Positions 18,989 to 26,982 of a DNA stretch of 64,000 nucleotides are shown here, one piece after another. The notes under the pieces were generated by a model, which saw nothing but the letters and a program-made list of their open reading frames with translations, searched no databases and had not been told where the DNA came from. Position numbers and translations under genes: made by a program. This DNA comes from Actinopolymorpha cephalotaxi. GTDB lineage: Bacteria > Actinomycetota > Actinomycetes > Propionibacteriales > Actinopolymorphaceae. The stretch is taken from the NCBI RefSeq assembly GCF_013408535.1, contig NZ_JACBZA010000001.1, forward strand, positions 4,486,850 through 4,550,849, in the 5' to 3' direction. Position 1 is the first letter of the stretch, and each line of letters starts with the position of its first letter.

Positions 18989-19897
18989 CTATTCCGGCAC
19001 GCCCGCCAGGTCGTACGCCCCGGCGGCGATGTCCTCGAACAGCGTGGGTCCGGTCGGTTCCCAGCCGAGGACTTCGCGGGTACGGGCGTTGGACGCGATG
19101 GCGTCCATGCCGAAGAACCGGCCGATCCAGCCGAAGTGCGCCTCGGCGTCCTCAGGTGCGACCGGCACCGTGGGCAGGCCGAGGTGGTCACCGATCGCGG
19201 CGGCGATGTCGCGGGAACGAAGACCCTCCTCCGCCACCGCGTGCACCCGCGAGCCCGCGGGCGCCTTCTCCAGCGCGAGCCGGACCAGCCGGGCGGCGTC
19301 GGTACGGTGCACGGCCGCCCAGCGGGACGAGCCGTCCCCGACGTAGCCGGACGCTCCGTGCTGCTTCGCGACCTTGGTGAGCTGTGCGACGAAGCCGTGG
19401 TCGCCCGTGCCGTGCACGCTCGCCGCGAACCGCAGTGCCACCGCCCGTACGCCGCGACCGGCATGGTCGAGCGCGAGGTTCTCGCTGCCTCCCCGCATCG
19501 AGTCCGCACCCCGGAACGGCGACGCGTCGTCCTCGGTCAGCAGCCGGCCGGTGGCCCCCGACGCCAGTCCCGAGGCGAGCAGGAACGGCCGGTCACCACC
19601 CTCGATCGTGTCCAGCATCCGCGTGACCGCGGCGTGCTCGGTGCGACCGGCCCCGGCGTAGTCGGAGAAGTCATGGTTGAAGGCGAGGTGGATCACGGCG
19701 TCGGCCGCCGCCGCGCCGGCGGCGAGGCTGTCGAGGTCGTCGAGGCTCCCCCGGTGCGCGGCGGCGCCCCGGGCTTCGACGGCGGCGGCCGCCCGGTCGG
19801 AACGGGCGAGACCGACCACCTTGTGGCCGTGGGCGAGGAGCTCGTCGGTGACCGCCGAGCCGATCCAGCCGGTGGCGCCGGTGACGAAAACGTGCAT
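18989..19897 (-). CDS. NAD(P)-dependent epimerase/reductase (extended SDR)
   Basis: 302 residues. The Rossmann motif VTGATGWIGSAV at the N-terminus and the atypical-SDR body (AVIHLAFNHDFSDYAG, SRWAAVHRTDAARL) place it in the extended SDR family of NAD-dependent epimerases and reductases. The canonical YxxxK is not evident, so activity may differ from sugar epimerases. A ribosome binding site AAGGGAAG precedes the ATG. Its promoter region carries the 32-bp palindrome shared with the divergent TetR gene, so it is probably the TetR regulator's direct target. The substrate is unknown. Confidence 0.86.
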   Translation of the reverse strand: MHVFVTGATGWIGSAVTDELLAHGHKVVGLARSDRAAAAVEARGAAAHRGSLDDLDSLAAGAAAADAVIHLAFNHDFSDYAGAGRTEHAAVTRMLDTIEGGDRPFLLASGLASGATGRLLTEDDASPFRGADSMRGGSENLALDHAGRGVRAVALRFAASVHGTGDHGFVAQLTKVAKQHGASGYVGDGSSRWAAVHRTDAARLVRLALEKAPAGSRVHAVAEEGLRSRDIAAAIGDHLGLPTVPVAPEDAEAHFGWIGRFFGMDAIASNARTREVLGWEPTGPTLFEDIAAGAYDLAGVPE

Positions 19898-19928
19898 TGC
19901 GGACTTCCCTTCATCGCGGGCAGCGGAT

Positions 19929-19960
19929 CATGTCAGTCACTGACGTCAGTGACTGACATG
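19929..19960. promoter_or_regulatory. Perfect 32-bp palindrome, probable TetR operator
   Basis: Both arms read CATGTCAGTCACTGAC 5' to 3' on their own strands, a perfect 16+16 inverted repeat with no spacer. The left arm also contains the nested repeat GTCAGTCACTGAC. It lies 31 bp upstream of the SDR start and 47 bp upstream of the TetR start. A diverged half-site copy (ATGTCAGCGACTG) follows at 19975. It most likely binds the adjacent regulator. Confidence 0.8.
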
Positions 19961-19994
19961 GACAGTAGCACCGCATGTCAGCGACTGCCATCAC

Positions 19995-20000
19995 TACACT
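19995..20000 (+). promoter_or_regulatory. -10 box (TACACT) for TetR gene
   Basis: TACACT ends 7 nt before the ATG at 20008. The arrangement suggests a leaderless message and supports 20008 over the ATG at 19975. Confidence 0.45.
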
Positions 20001-20007
20001 CCTCGCC

Positions 20008-20565
20008 ATGGGGCGCTGGGAGCCGGACGCGCGGGGCCGGATGATGCGGGCCGCGATCGAACTCTTCGACGAGCGCGGATTCGACAAGACGACCGCCGGC
20101 GACATCGCCGAGCGGGCCGGAGTCACCGAGCGCACCTTCTTCCGGCACTTCACCGACAAGCGCGAGGTGCTGTTCGCCGGTTCCGACGTCATGGAACGCA
20201 CGGCGTACGACGCGATCGAGGCCGCACCGGCCGACCTCACCCCGCTCGATGCCGCACTGGCCGGGATGGTCGCGGCCGGCGGACTGCTGGCGGACCGGCA
20301 CGACCACGCGGTACGCCGAGCCCGGATCGTCGCTGTCAACCCGAGCTTGCACGAACGCGAGCTGCTCAAGCTCGCCGCGCTGACCGAGGCGACGGTCAGC
20401 GCACTGCACGGACGTGGCGTCACCGAGCCGACCGCCGGCCTGGCCGCACACAGCGCGGTGACCGTCTTCCACGTCGCGTTCGCACGGTGGGTCTCGACGG
20501 ACGAGCCGCCCACCTTCGCCGACTGCGTGGCCGACGCTGCGGCCGCGTTGCGCGAGCTGACGTGA
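20008..20565 (+). CDS. TetR family transcriptional regulator
   Basis: 185 residues. The N-terminal TetR helix-turn-helix is clear (RMMRAAIELFDERGFDKTTAGDI, then AGVTERTFFRHFTDKREVL), followed by a divergent all-helical ligand domain. I chose ATG 20008 because the family opening MGRWEPDARGRM starts there and a TACACT box ends 7 nt upstream; ATG 19975 would add eleven residues lying inside operator-like DNA. It probably represses the divergent SDR gene and itself through the 32-bp palindrome. Its stop codon overlaps the GTG of the next gene by four bases. Confidence 0.9.
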   Translation: MGRWEPDARGRMMRAAIELFDERGFDKTTAGDIAERAGVTERTFFRHFTDKREVLFAGSDVMERTAYDAIEAAPADLTPLDAALAGMVAAGGLLADRHDHAVRRARIVAVNPSLHERELLKLAALTEATVSALHGRGVTEPTAGLAAHSAVTVFHVAFARWVSTDEPPTFADCVADAAAALRELT

Positions 20566-21524
20566 CGCACCGGCGGCTTCCGGCAGCGCGGGAGCTGGCT
20601 CGTTGCTTCCTGGCCGCCCAGCACCCGGTGACCCGGCAGTGGGTCGACGACGCCGTTCGACTGGACCTGCTCACCGCCAACCGCGCCGAGGACGTCACGC
20701 TCGCGACGGACCTGGAACTCGCCGCCCTGCGCGCGCGGCGGTTCGCACCCCACCTGCCTGCCGAGACGTTCCTCAACCGGTGGACCGAGGTCGAGGGCGA
20801 CCTCGCCGCGATGATGAGCATGAGGTACGAGGGCGGCGATCCGCGGCTGCCGTTCGTCGACGCCACCGTGACGAGCCGGCCCTTCACCGCAAGGGACCTG
20901 CCCGCACTGGCGAAGGCCGGCGCCGAGGCCTACCCCGCGCTGCGTCCGCGCTACCTGCGGCTGTGGAGCGCGCGTCCGGTCGGCTGGTTCGCCGGCACGG
21001 GCTCCGACCGGCGGTTCCTCGCCGGACCGGTGGCTGCGCTCCGCGCCGGTTTCGAACGTACGCCGCCCACCGAGCTCACGCTGACTCCGGCGACCACGCT
21101 GGAGCACTACGAGGATGCCGAGCGGGCCTACGCCGACGTGGATGTCAACCATCCCTTGCATCCCACGCAGGCCACGATTGCCGACCGCGAGGCGCTGGCG
21201 GAAACCCTGGCCGCGGGGATGCTGTTCGACGTCAGGGTCGGCGCCGACTGGGCGGGCTACGTGGCGGTGACGACGACCGCGACCGGCGACACTCTCGGCA
21301 TGCCGGCGTACGTCGTCCAGGAACTCGTCCTGGCCAGGAGGTTCCGCGGGCGAGGCTTCGGACCACACCTCACCACGCTGCTCGCCCGCGCCCTCCCCGA
21401 CGACGGCCGCCGCGTCCTGGTCGGCACCGTCCACTCCGGCAACCGGGGTGCCCGCGAGGCGGCCGAACGCGCCGGCCGGGTCGACGTCGGCGGCTGGATC
21501 CAGGTGCCGCTCGCGACGGCCTGA
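20562..21524 (+). CDS. GNAT family N-acetyltransferase
   Basis: 320 residues. The C-terminal half carries a GNAT fold with the acetyl-CoA motif VLARRFRGRGFGPHLTTLLARAL (R-x-x-G-x-G) and VGTVHSGNRGAREAAERAG. The N-terminal ~150 residues form a GNAT-like or helical domain without clear motifs, so it may be a tandem GNAT. The GTG start overlaps the TetR stop (GTGA), implying translational coupling and regulation by that TetR. The substrate is unknown; detoxification by acetylation fits the context. Confidence 0.83.
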   Translation: MTHRRLPAARELARCFLAAQHPVTRQWVDDAVRLDLLTANRAEDVTLATDLELAALRARRFAPHLPAETFLNRWTEVEGDLAAMMSMRYEGGDPRLPFVDATVTSRPFTARDLPALAKAGAEAYPALRPRYLRLWSARPVGWFAGTGSDRRFLAGPVAALRAGFERTPPTELTLTPATTLEHYEDAERAYADVDVNHPLHPTQATIADREALAETLAAGMLFDVRVGADWAGYVAVTTTATGDTLGMPAYVVQELVLARRFRGRGFGPHLTTLLARALPDDGRRVLVGTVHSGNRGAREAAERAGRVDVGGWIQVPLATA

Positions 21525-21661
21525 GAGCGCCCAGGGAACAATTCCGGCGCTCCCGATCGTCTGGTTCAGTACCCGCAGTCGAGTGAGAGAGCGATGGACT
21601 CGTACCCACCAAGTAGTCCGCGCGGCGCCCCGCGGGGTGTCGCGCTGACCGAGCAACGACG

Positions 21662-23050
21662 ATGACCGTCGCGCTGAGCATCCTCACCGGAGTCGTGGTG
21701 GTGCTGGTCGTCACCGCCGCGACGGGCTACTTCGTAGCCCAGGAGTTCGCCTACATGGCGGTCGACCGCAACCGCCTGAAGGCCCGCGCCGCCGAGGGCG
21801 ACGCCGGTGCCCGGCGAGCGCTCGACATCACCGGCCGCACCTCGTTCATGTTGTCCGGCGCCCAGCTGGGGATCACCGTCACCGGCCTGCTCGCCGGTTA
21901 CGTCGCCGAGCCGATGATCGGCTCGGGCCTGTCCCAGCTGCTGGGCGGGCTCCGGGTTCCGACCGGGGTCGGGACGGCCACCGGGGCCCTGGTCGCGCTC
22001 CTGTTCGTCACCGTCGTGCAGATGGTGTTCGGTGAGCTGCTGGCCAAGAACTGGGCGATCGCCCGGGCCGAGCAGCTGGCCCGGGCGCTGGCCCGGTCGA
22101 CATCCCTGTATCTGAAGGTGTTCGGGCCAGTGGTGCACGTCTTCGACCGCGCAGCTGTCGTCCTGCTGAGGGCGGTGCGCATCACGCCGGTGGACGACGT
22201 GGAGCACGCGGCGACCGCCCGCGACCTGCACCGGATCGTCGAGCGATCCCGCGACACCGGGGAGCTGGCCGAGGACCTGTCCGTACTCCTGGACCGCAGT
22301 CTCGACTTCACCGACGCGACCGCGGGGCACGCGATGGTGCCGAGGCCCCGGGTCGTCGGCATCGCCGCGGACGAGACCGTCGCCGGCGCCCTTGCCATGA
22401 TGGCTACCGGACACTCCAGACTGCCGGTGTACGGGGCGGACGTCGACGATGTCGTCGGCGTCGTCCAACTGCGTGACCTGCTGACCGTCGACGGCGATCG
22501 CCACGACAGCGAGGCCGGCCGGCTCCCGGTGCGGGGATTCGCCCGCTCCCCCGTCATCGTGCCGACCTTCCTGCGCCTACCCCAGGTGCTGGCCCGGTTG
22601 CGTGAGGCGGGCGAGGAGTTCGCCTGCGTGGTCGACGAGTACGGCGGGCTGGCCGGAGTACTCACCGTGGAGGACATCGCCGAGGAACTCGTCGGTGAGA
22701 TCGCCGACGAGCACGACCGCGACGACACCGGCGAGCACCAGGTCATCGCCGAACGGACCTGGCTGGTTCCGGGCACCTACGGGGTGGACGAGGTGGAACG
22801 CCTGGTGGGTCACGACCTGCCCCAGGGCCACTACGAGTCGATCGGCGGGCTGCTGATCCAGGCCCTCGGCCGGCTGCCCGAACCCGGCGACGAGTACGCA
22901 CTCGACCTCTTCGGTTCGTCCCACGTGGACGAGAAGGGCCCGGCGCCCGGGTCGCTCGTCCTCCAGGTGGTGGACGTCGACCGGCGGGTGCCCCGCAGTG
23001 TCAAGCTCACCTTGCGTCCGGCCGACGGGGCCGTTGCCGCCGCGGAATAG
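21662..23050 (+). CDS. CNNM/HlyC-CorC family membrane protein with CBS domains
   Basis: 462 residues. The order is an N-terminal DUF21/CNNM transmembrane domain (about 1-190, first helix ILTGVVVVLVVTAATGYFV), a CBS pair (about 210-340; DATAGHAMVPRPRVVGIAAD and CVVDEYGGLAGVLTVEDI) and a CorC_HlyC domain (about 360-450). The family is linked to magnesium or cobalt efflux and was historically annotated as hemolysin. A second, shorter copy follows 11 bp later on the same strand, a common actinobacterial pairing that may form a heterodimer. The 137-bp upstream region contains a GC-rich palindrome but no clear promoter. Confidence 0.9.
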   Translation: MTVALSILTGVVVVLVVTAATGYFVAQEFAYMAVDRNRLKARAAEGDAGARRALDITGRTSFMLSGAQLGITVTGLLAGYVAEPMIGSGLSQLLGGLRVPTGVGTATGALVALLFVTVVQMVFGELLAKNWAIARAEQLARALARSTSLYLKVFGPVVHVFDRAAVVLLRAVRITPVDDVEHAATARDLHRIVERSRDTGELAEDLSVLLDRSLDFTDATAGHAMVPRPRVVGIAADETVAGALAMMATGHSRLPVYGADVDDVVGVVQLRDLLTVDGDRHDSEAGRLPVRGFARSPVIVPTFLRLPQVLARLREAGEEFACVVDEYGGLAGVLTVEDIAEELVGEIADEHDRDDTGEHQVIAERTWLVPGTYGVDEVERLVGHDLPQGHYESIGGLLIQALGRLPEPGDEYALDLFGSSHVDEKGPAPGSLVLQVVDVDRRVPRSVKLTLRPADGAVAAAE

Positions 23051-23061
23051 GAGGCCGTGCG

Positions 23062-24111
23062 ATGAGCGAGCTGGATCCCCTTCTCGCGCTGGTCCTGTCG
23101 GCCCTCATCATCGTCGCGAGCGCGTTCTTCGTGGCAATCGAGTTCGCGCTGATCGCCGCCCGGCGGCACCGGCTGGAGGAGGCGGCGCGCACAAGTGTGG
23201 CGGCCCGCGCCGCCTTGCGGAGTTCGCGGGATCTGTCGCTGCTGCTGGCCGGATCCCAACTGGGGATCACGGTCTGCCTGGTGGCGTTGGGCGCGGTCAC
23301 CAAGCCCGCCGTACACCACCTGCTGACTCCCGCACTGGAGACTCTCGGAGCGCCCGAGGTCGCCGCCGACGTCGCCGGGTTCATACTCGCGCTGGTCGTG
23401 GTCACCTTCCTCCACCTGGTGGTCGGGGAGATGGCACCGAAGTCGTGGGCGATCTCCCATCCGGAGAAGTCCGCGATCATGCTGGCGCTGCCGATGCGGG
23501 CGTTCATGTGGCTGACCCGGCCGGCGCTGCTCACCCTGAACGGCCTGGCCAACTGGTGCCTGCGCCGGATCGGTGTCGAGCCGGTCGACGAGGTGCCCGG
23601 CGGTCACGGTCCGGAGGAGCTACGCCAGCTCGTCGACCACTCCGCCGCCGCCGGTGCGCTCGACGGGGAACGACGCCATCAGCTGGCCACCGCGCTGGCG
23701 GTCAACACCCGGCCGATCAGCGAAGTCGTCACCCCGGTCGGCGATCTCGTCGAGGTCGGCCCGGAGACTTCCGGCGCCGCGATCCGCGACACCGCCCGGG
23801 AGACCGGTCACCTGCGGCTCCTCGTACGTCGGGCCGGCGAGGTCGTCGGAGTGGTGCACGTACGAGACGCACTGACCCGCCCGCACCACCCGGCACGGGA
23901 CCTCATGTCGGCACCGGTGACCCGCATGCCCGCGAACACGCCCATCTACAAGGCCCTCACCACCATGCGGGTGACCCGCAGTCACCTGGCCCTCGTGGAG
24001 GGCACGGACGGGACCCTGCTCGGGCTGGTGACCCTGCAGGATCTGGTCGACGAACTCCTCACCACCCACCAGGACCCCGCACCTCCGGAGCCTGCGACCA
24101 CGACGGTTTAG
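23062..24111 (+). CDS. CNNM-type membrane protein, short partner
   Basis: 349 residues. The DUF21/CNNM membrane domain (about 1-190) includes VGEMAPKSWAISHPEK, the family hallmark. A CBS pair (about 215-335) follows. The C-terminal CorC_HlyC domain of its neighbour is missing. It starts with ATG after GGAGG at 23051-23055. Being the downstream partner of the full-length CNNM gene, it probably works with it in divalent metal transport or sensing; this is inferred from family knowledge and adjacency. Confidence 0.88.
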   Translation: MSELDPLLALVLSALIIVASAFFVAIEFALIAARRHRLEEAARTSVAARAALRSSRDLSLLLAGSQLGITVCLVALGAVTKPAVHHLLTPALETLGAPEVAADVAGFILALVVVTFLHLVVGEMAPKSWAISHPEKSAIMLALPMRAFMWLTRPALLTLNGLANWCLRRIGVEPVDEVPGGHGPEELRQLVDHSAAAGALDGERRHQLATALAVNTRPISEVVTPVGDLVEVGPETSGAAIRDTARETGHLRLLVRRAGEVVGVVHVRDALTRPHHPARDLMSAPVTRMPANTPIYKALTTMRVTRSHLALVEGTDGTLLGLVTLQDLVDELLTTHQDPAPPEPATTTV

Positions 24112-24312
24112 CATCGGATCACCGACAGGCGGAAGGCAGATCGCTGAGCCTGCAGATCACGATCGACGCCCGCGGCCCCGCCGGCTTCCGCGTCAGCAAC
24201 CAGGACCACGCGCCCGTCGTCACCTACTTCGCTGTGGCTACCAAGAGCTTGTGACCCCGCGGGACCCAAACTCGCTTGCCGCCCAACTGTCCTGGCTGAA
24301 ACCCTCACCCCC
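24112..24312. other. Intergenic stretch with a coding-like remnant
   Basis: About 200 bp between the CNNM pair and the next gene. The segment 24147-24254 has strong G/C third-position bias and reads in one frame LQITIDARGPAGFRVSNQDH followed by a short hydrophobic run and TGA, but no ATG, GTG or TTG start or ribosome binding site precedes it. It may be the tail of a decayed gene. I cannot identify the parent family. Confidence 0.3.
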
Positions 24313-24984
24313 GTGGACGTCTCAGCCGCCTCCTTCGCAGGCCCGAGTGATCCAGCCGTACTCCGGCGCATCCACGAACTCCGCGGTGAGGTCCGTCGCC
24401 GGGACGCGCGCCCGAACGACGGACGATGTGGGAACGTCACCACAGCACTGACGGAGGAGTTCGGCTGGCAGGGCCGACGGGGCTACCTCAGACTGCTCGA
24501 CGACACGGTGAGCTGGGTGCACTGCTGGAACCTCCTTCCCGACGGGACGATCGTCGACGCCACCGCCGACCAGTTCCAGAACCTGTGGCTGGGCGACGTG
24601 GTGACGGTCGCGCCGTCCAGCCCGATGGCGGAGCACTACCTGCACGCGCCGAAGGAGTGGGACCTTCGATTCGAACGAGGATCGAGCAGCGATGCCCACA
24701 CGATCAGGTGTGTGTCCGGCGACGAGGTTCACGTACTCACACCTGACGTACCCGAAAGGCCGTGGTGGTCCCTCGCTCGCGGTGTACTGGAAGTGCTCAC
24801 CGGTTGGGAGCTGAACGACCCACTGGTGGATCTGGCCGCGCGCGTACTGAGGGCGAAGTCCGCCACCGCCGAGCACCTGACCTCGGCGGAGCTCACCCAT
24901 CCGCTCCTGATCGCGAGCATCCATCACCTCGGGTCGCAGGGAACCCGGCCGTGGATCGCCCCCGAGTTCCGCGCACCCGTGTAG
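24313..24984 (+). CDS. Hypothetical protein, possible Cys-His-Asp hydrolase
   Basis: 223 residues, GTG start. I do not recognise the family. The middle of the protein carries DGRCGNVTTALTEEFGW, SWVHCWNLLPDGTIVDATADQF: a Cys near the start of a helix, a His before a Trp and an Asp in a following strand, the order found in transglutaminase/papain-like Cys-His-Asp folds. The C-terminal ~80 residues look like a separate helical region (AARVLRAKSATAEHL). A catalytic role is inference. The sulfotransferase gene follows 26 bp downstream, so they may be co-transcribed. No ribosome binding site is obvious. Confidence 0.6.
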   Translation: MDVSAASFAGPSDPAVLRRIHELRGEVRRRDARPNDGRCGNVTTALTEEFGWQGRRGYLRLLDDTVSWVHCWNLLPDGTIVDATADQFQNLWLGDVVTVAPSSPMAEHYLHAPKEWDLRFERGSSSDAHTIRCVSGDEVHVLTPDVPERPWWSLARGVLEVLTGWELNDPLVDLAARVLRAKSATAEHLTSAELTHPLLIASIHHLGSQGTRPWIAPEFRAPV

Positions 24985-25010
24985 ACCACACACCCGTAAG
25001 GTGGAGAACC

Positions 25011-25892
25011 TTGATATTCGTCGGCGGAACCGGTCGTTCCGGGACCACGCAGCTCGCTCAGATCATCGGCTGCCATCCGCAGGTGTGGCATATTCCGCCG
25101 GAGACGCGGTTCCTGGTCGACCCCGGTGGGCTGCAGGATCTGGTGCAGTCGCTGTCCACAGGCCACACGCCGTTCCACGCCATCGACGCGCTCGACCGTT
25201 TCCGGACCATGCTCACTCGCGACGTCGCGGGCCACTGGCCTCCCGAGGCGTTCTCGCACGCGGATCTGCCCGCCGTCTTCGGAACCGACCGGTATACGGA
25301 CTGGTGTGAGCGGTTCCTCGGGGCGCTCAGCTGGTACGACTACGACGAACGTTCCACACCACGGGTCGTCGGGCGCTACTTCGCCGAGCGCGCGGACCTG
25401 CTGACCCTGTGCCGGACCTACGTCGACGAGCTCTTCACGGCCGGTGCTGCCGACCACGGCAAGGAGACGTGGTGTGAGAAGACACCGAACAACCTGCTCG
25501 CGACGGCGTTGCTGTGGGACCTGTTCCCGGAGGCCAGGATCGTGCACATCGTCCGGCATCCGGTCCAGGTGGCCGCGTCGCACCTGTCGATGGACTGGGC
25601 CCCGGACGACATCGAGGGCGTGTGCAACTGGCTGGAGCCGATGTACCTGTCGTGGCTGCGCACCGACGTCACGGCCGATCCCCGGTGCGTCCAGCTCCAG
25701 CTCGAGGACGTGGCCGAGGACTGGCCGTCCCGGCGCGCGGAACTCTTCGGCCGGCTCGGCCTACCGGACGCCGTGACCGAACTCGAGGTCTCCGCCGACC
25801 GGCTCGCGCACTGGGCGCCGATCGCACCCGCCGACGAGACGTACGCCAGAAAGCGGCTGGGCTTCGCGATCGACGCCTTCGGTTACAAGTGA
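25011..25892 (+). CDS. Sulfotransferase family protein
   Basis: 293 residues. The PAPS 5'-phosphosulfate loop is GGTGRSGTT directly at the N-terminus (residues 4-12), and the 3'-phosphate region is ARIVHIVRHPVQVAASH. Sulfotransferases of this type transfer sulfate from PAPS to sugars or other hydroxyls. The start is TTG, chosen because GGTGGAG sits 4 nt upstream and because the P-loop is normally within the first residues; no ATG is available. The neighbouring hypothetical gene may be co-transcribed. The acceptor is unknown, though two sulfatases occur 6 kb away. Confidence 0.85.
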   Translation: MIFVGGTGRSGTTQLAQIIGCHPQVWHIPPETRFLVDPGGLQDLVQSLSTGHTPFHAIDALDRFRTMLTRDVAGHWPPEAFSHADLPAVFGTDRYTDWCERFLGALSWYDYDERSTPRVVGRYFAERADLLTLCRTYVDELFTAGAADHGKETWCEKTPNNLLATALLWDLFPEARIVHIVRHPVQVAASHLSMDWAPDDIEGVCNWLEPMYLSWLRTDVTADPRCVQLQLEDVAEDWPSRRAELFGRLGLPDAVTELEVSADRLAHWAPIAPADETYARKRLGFAIDAFGYK

Positions 25893-25914
25893 GAGGCCGA
25901 AGCCGTGAGCGAAC

Positions 25915-26856
25915 TCAGGAGAGCAGCCAGGTGATCCCGATGATCACCGGCAGGGACAGCACGGTGGAGAAGAAGATCGCGTCCCGGGTGAGAACGATCC
26001 CACGTCCGTAGCGCATCGCGAACGTGAAGACGTTCTGGGCGGTGGGCAGGGCGGCGATCACCGTCACGGCGAGGAGGGCGTGCCCGCTGATCCCGACGAC
26101 GTACGCCCCGATCAGGTAGGCGACCAGCGGCTGGACGAGCAGCTTCAGCGCCAGGATGGTGGCGACCTGGACCGGGGGTTCGCCGGCGCCGGGCCGGGGA
26201 CCCAGCCGCAGCGAGATGCCGTACGCCAGCAGCATCGACGGCACCGCCATCCCGCCCAGCAGGCCGAGCGGTCCGCTGAGGAACACCGGCAGTTTCACCC
26301 CGGTGATCGCCAGCATCAGGCCGACCAGCGAGCCGATCGCCAGCGGGTTGCGCAAAGGCCTGGTCACCCGCAGCATCAGCCGACGGCCGCGGGACATGCC
26401 GGGGTGCGGAACGTGCGTGACGGCGTCGAGCACGGTGAGCCCGCTCGGCTGGAGCACCAGCAACTGGGCAAGCAACATCGGCGCGATCAGGGCCGCGTCC
26501 CCCAGGGCGTACGCGGCGATCGGCAAGCCCAGGTTGCCCGCGTTCACGTAGGCGGCGGAGAAGGTTCCGATCACGGTGTCGGCGGGGCTTCGCCTCCACA
26601 CCAGCCGGGCCAGCAGGATGTAGGTGGTGGCCACCACGAAGACGCTGCCGAGCGACGCGATCAGGTTGGCAGACAGCAGCTGGTGCACGTCGCTGCGGCC
26701 GAGAACGGTCACCATCAGTGCCGGGCTGGCGACGAAGAACGCCGTCCGGGTCAGGACCCGTTGTGCGGTCGCGTCCAGCACGTTCAGGTGGGCAAGGAGG
26801 AAGCCCACCCCGATGATCATGCCGATGGTGGCGAACCCGGCCAGCACGCCAGACAC
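25915..26856 (-). CDS. AEC (auxin efflux carrier) family transporter
   Basis: 313 residues with about ten hydrophobic helices and the internal repeat of the AEC family, including TFSAAYVNAGNLGLPIAAYAL near helix 4 and ALPTAQNVFTFAMRYG near helix 9. Bacterial members carry malonate, malate or similar small organic acids; the substrate here is unknown. I set the start at GTG 26856, where GAGGGAG lies 7 nt upstream; an upstream GTG at 26886 would add ten residues but has no ribosome binding site. It converges with the sulfotransferase gene. Confidence 0.86.
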   Translation of the reverse strand: MSGVLAGFATIGMIIGVGFLLAHLNVLDATAQRVLTRTAFFVASPALMVTVLGRSDVHQLLSANLIASLGSVFVVATTYILLARLVWRRSPADTVIGTFSAAYVNAGNLGLPIAAYALGDAALIAPMLLAQLLVLQPSGLTVLDAVTHVPHPGMSRGRRLMLRVTRPLRNPLAIGSLVGLMLAITGVKLPVFLSGPLGLLGGMAVPSMLLAYGISLRLGPRPGAGEPPVQVATILALKLLVQPLVAYLIGAYVVGISGHALLAVTVIAALPTAQNVFTFAMRYGRGIVLTRDAIFFSTVLSLPVIIGITWLLS

Positions 26857-26982
26857 GTCGAAGCTCCCTCGATTTCCGATCGCCACACCAACTCACCGTG
26901 CGGCGCTGCACGGAGATCGAGCCAGACACGTCGAGCAGCGCTCGACGTGACCGGGCCATTATCGGGTGGGCCGGGGCACGTC

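Noticed and set aside
19975-20007. ATG at 19975 as the start of the TetR gene
   Set aside because: It adds eleven residues not typical of the family, lies within operator-like DNA, and lacks both a ribosome binding site and a suitably placed -10 box.
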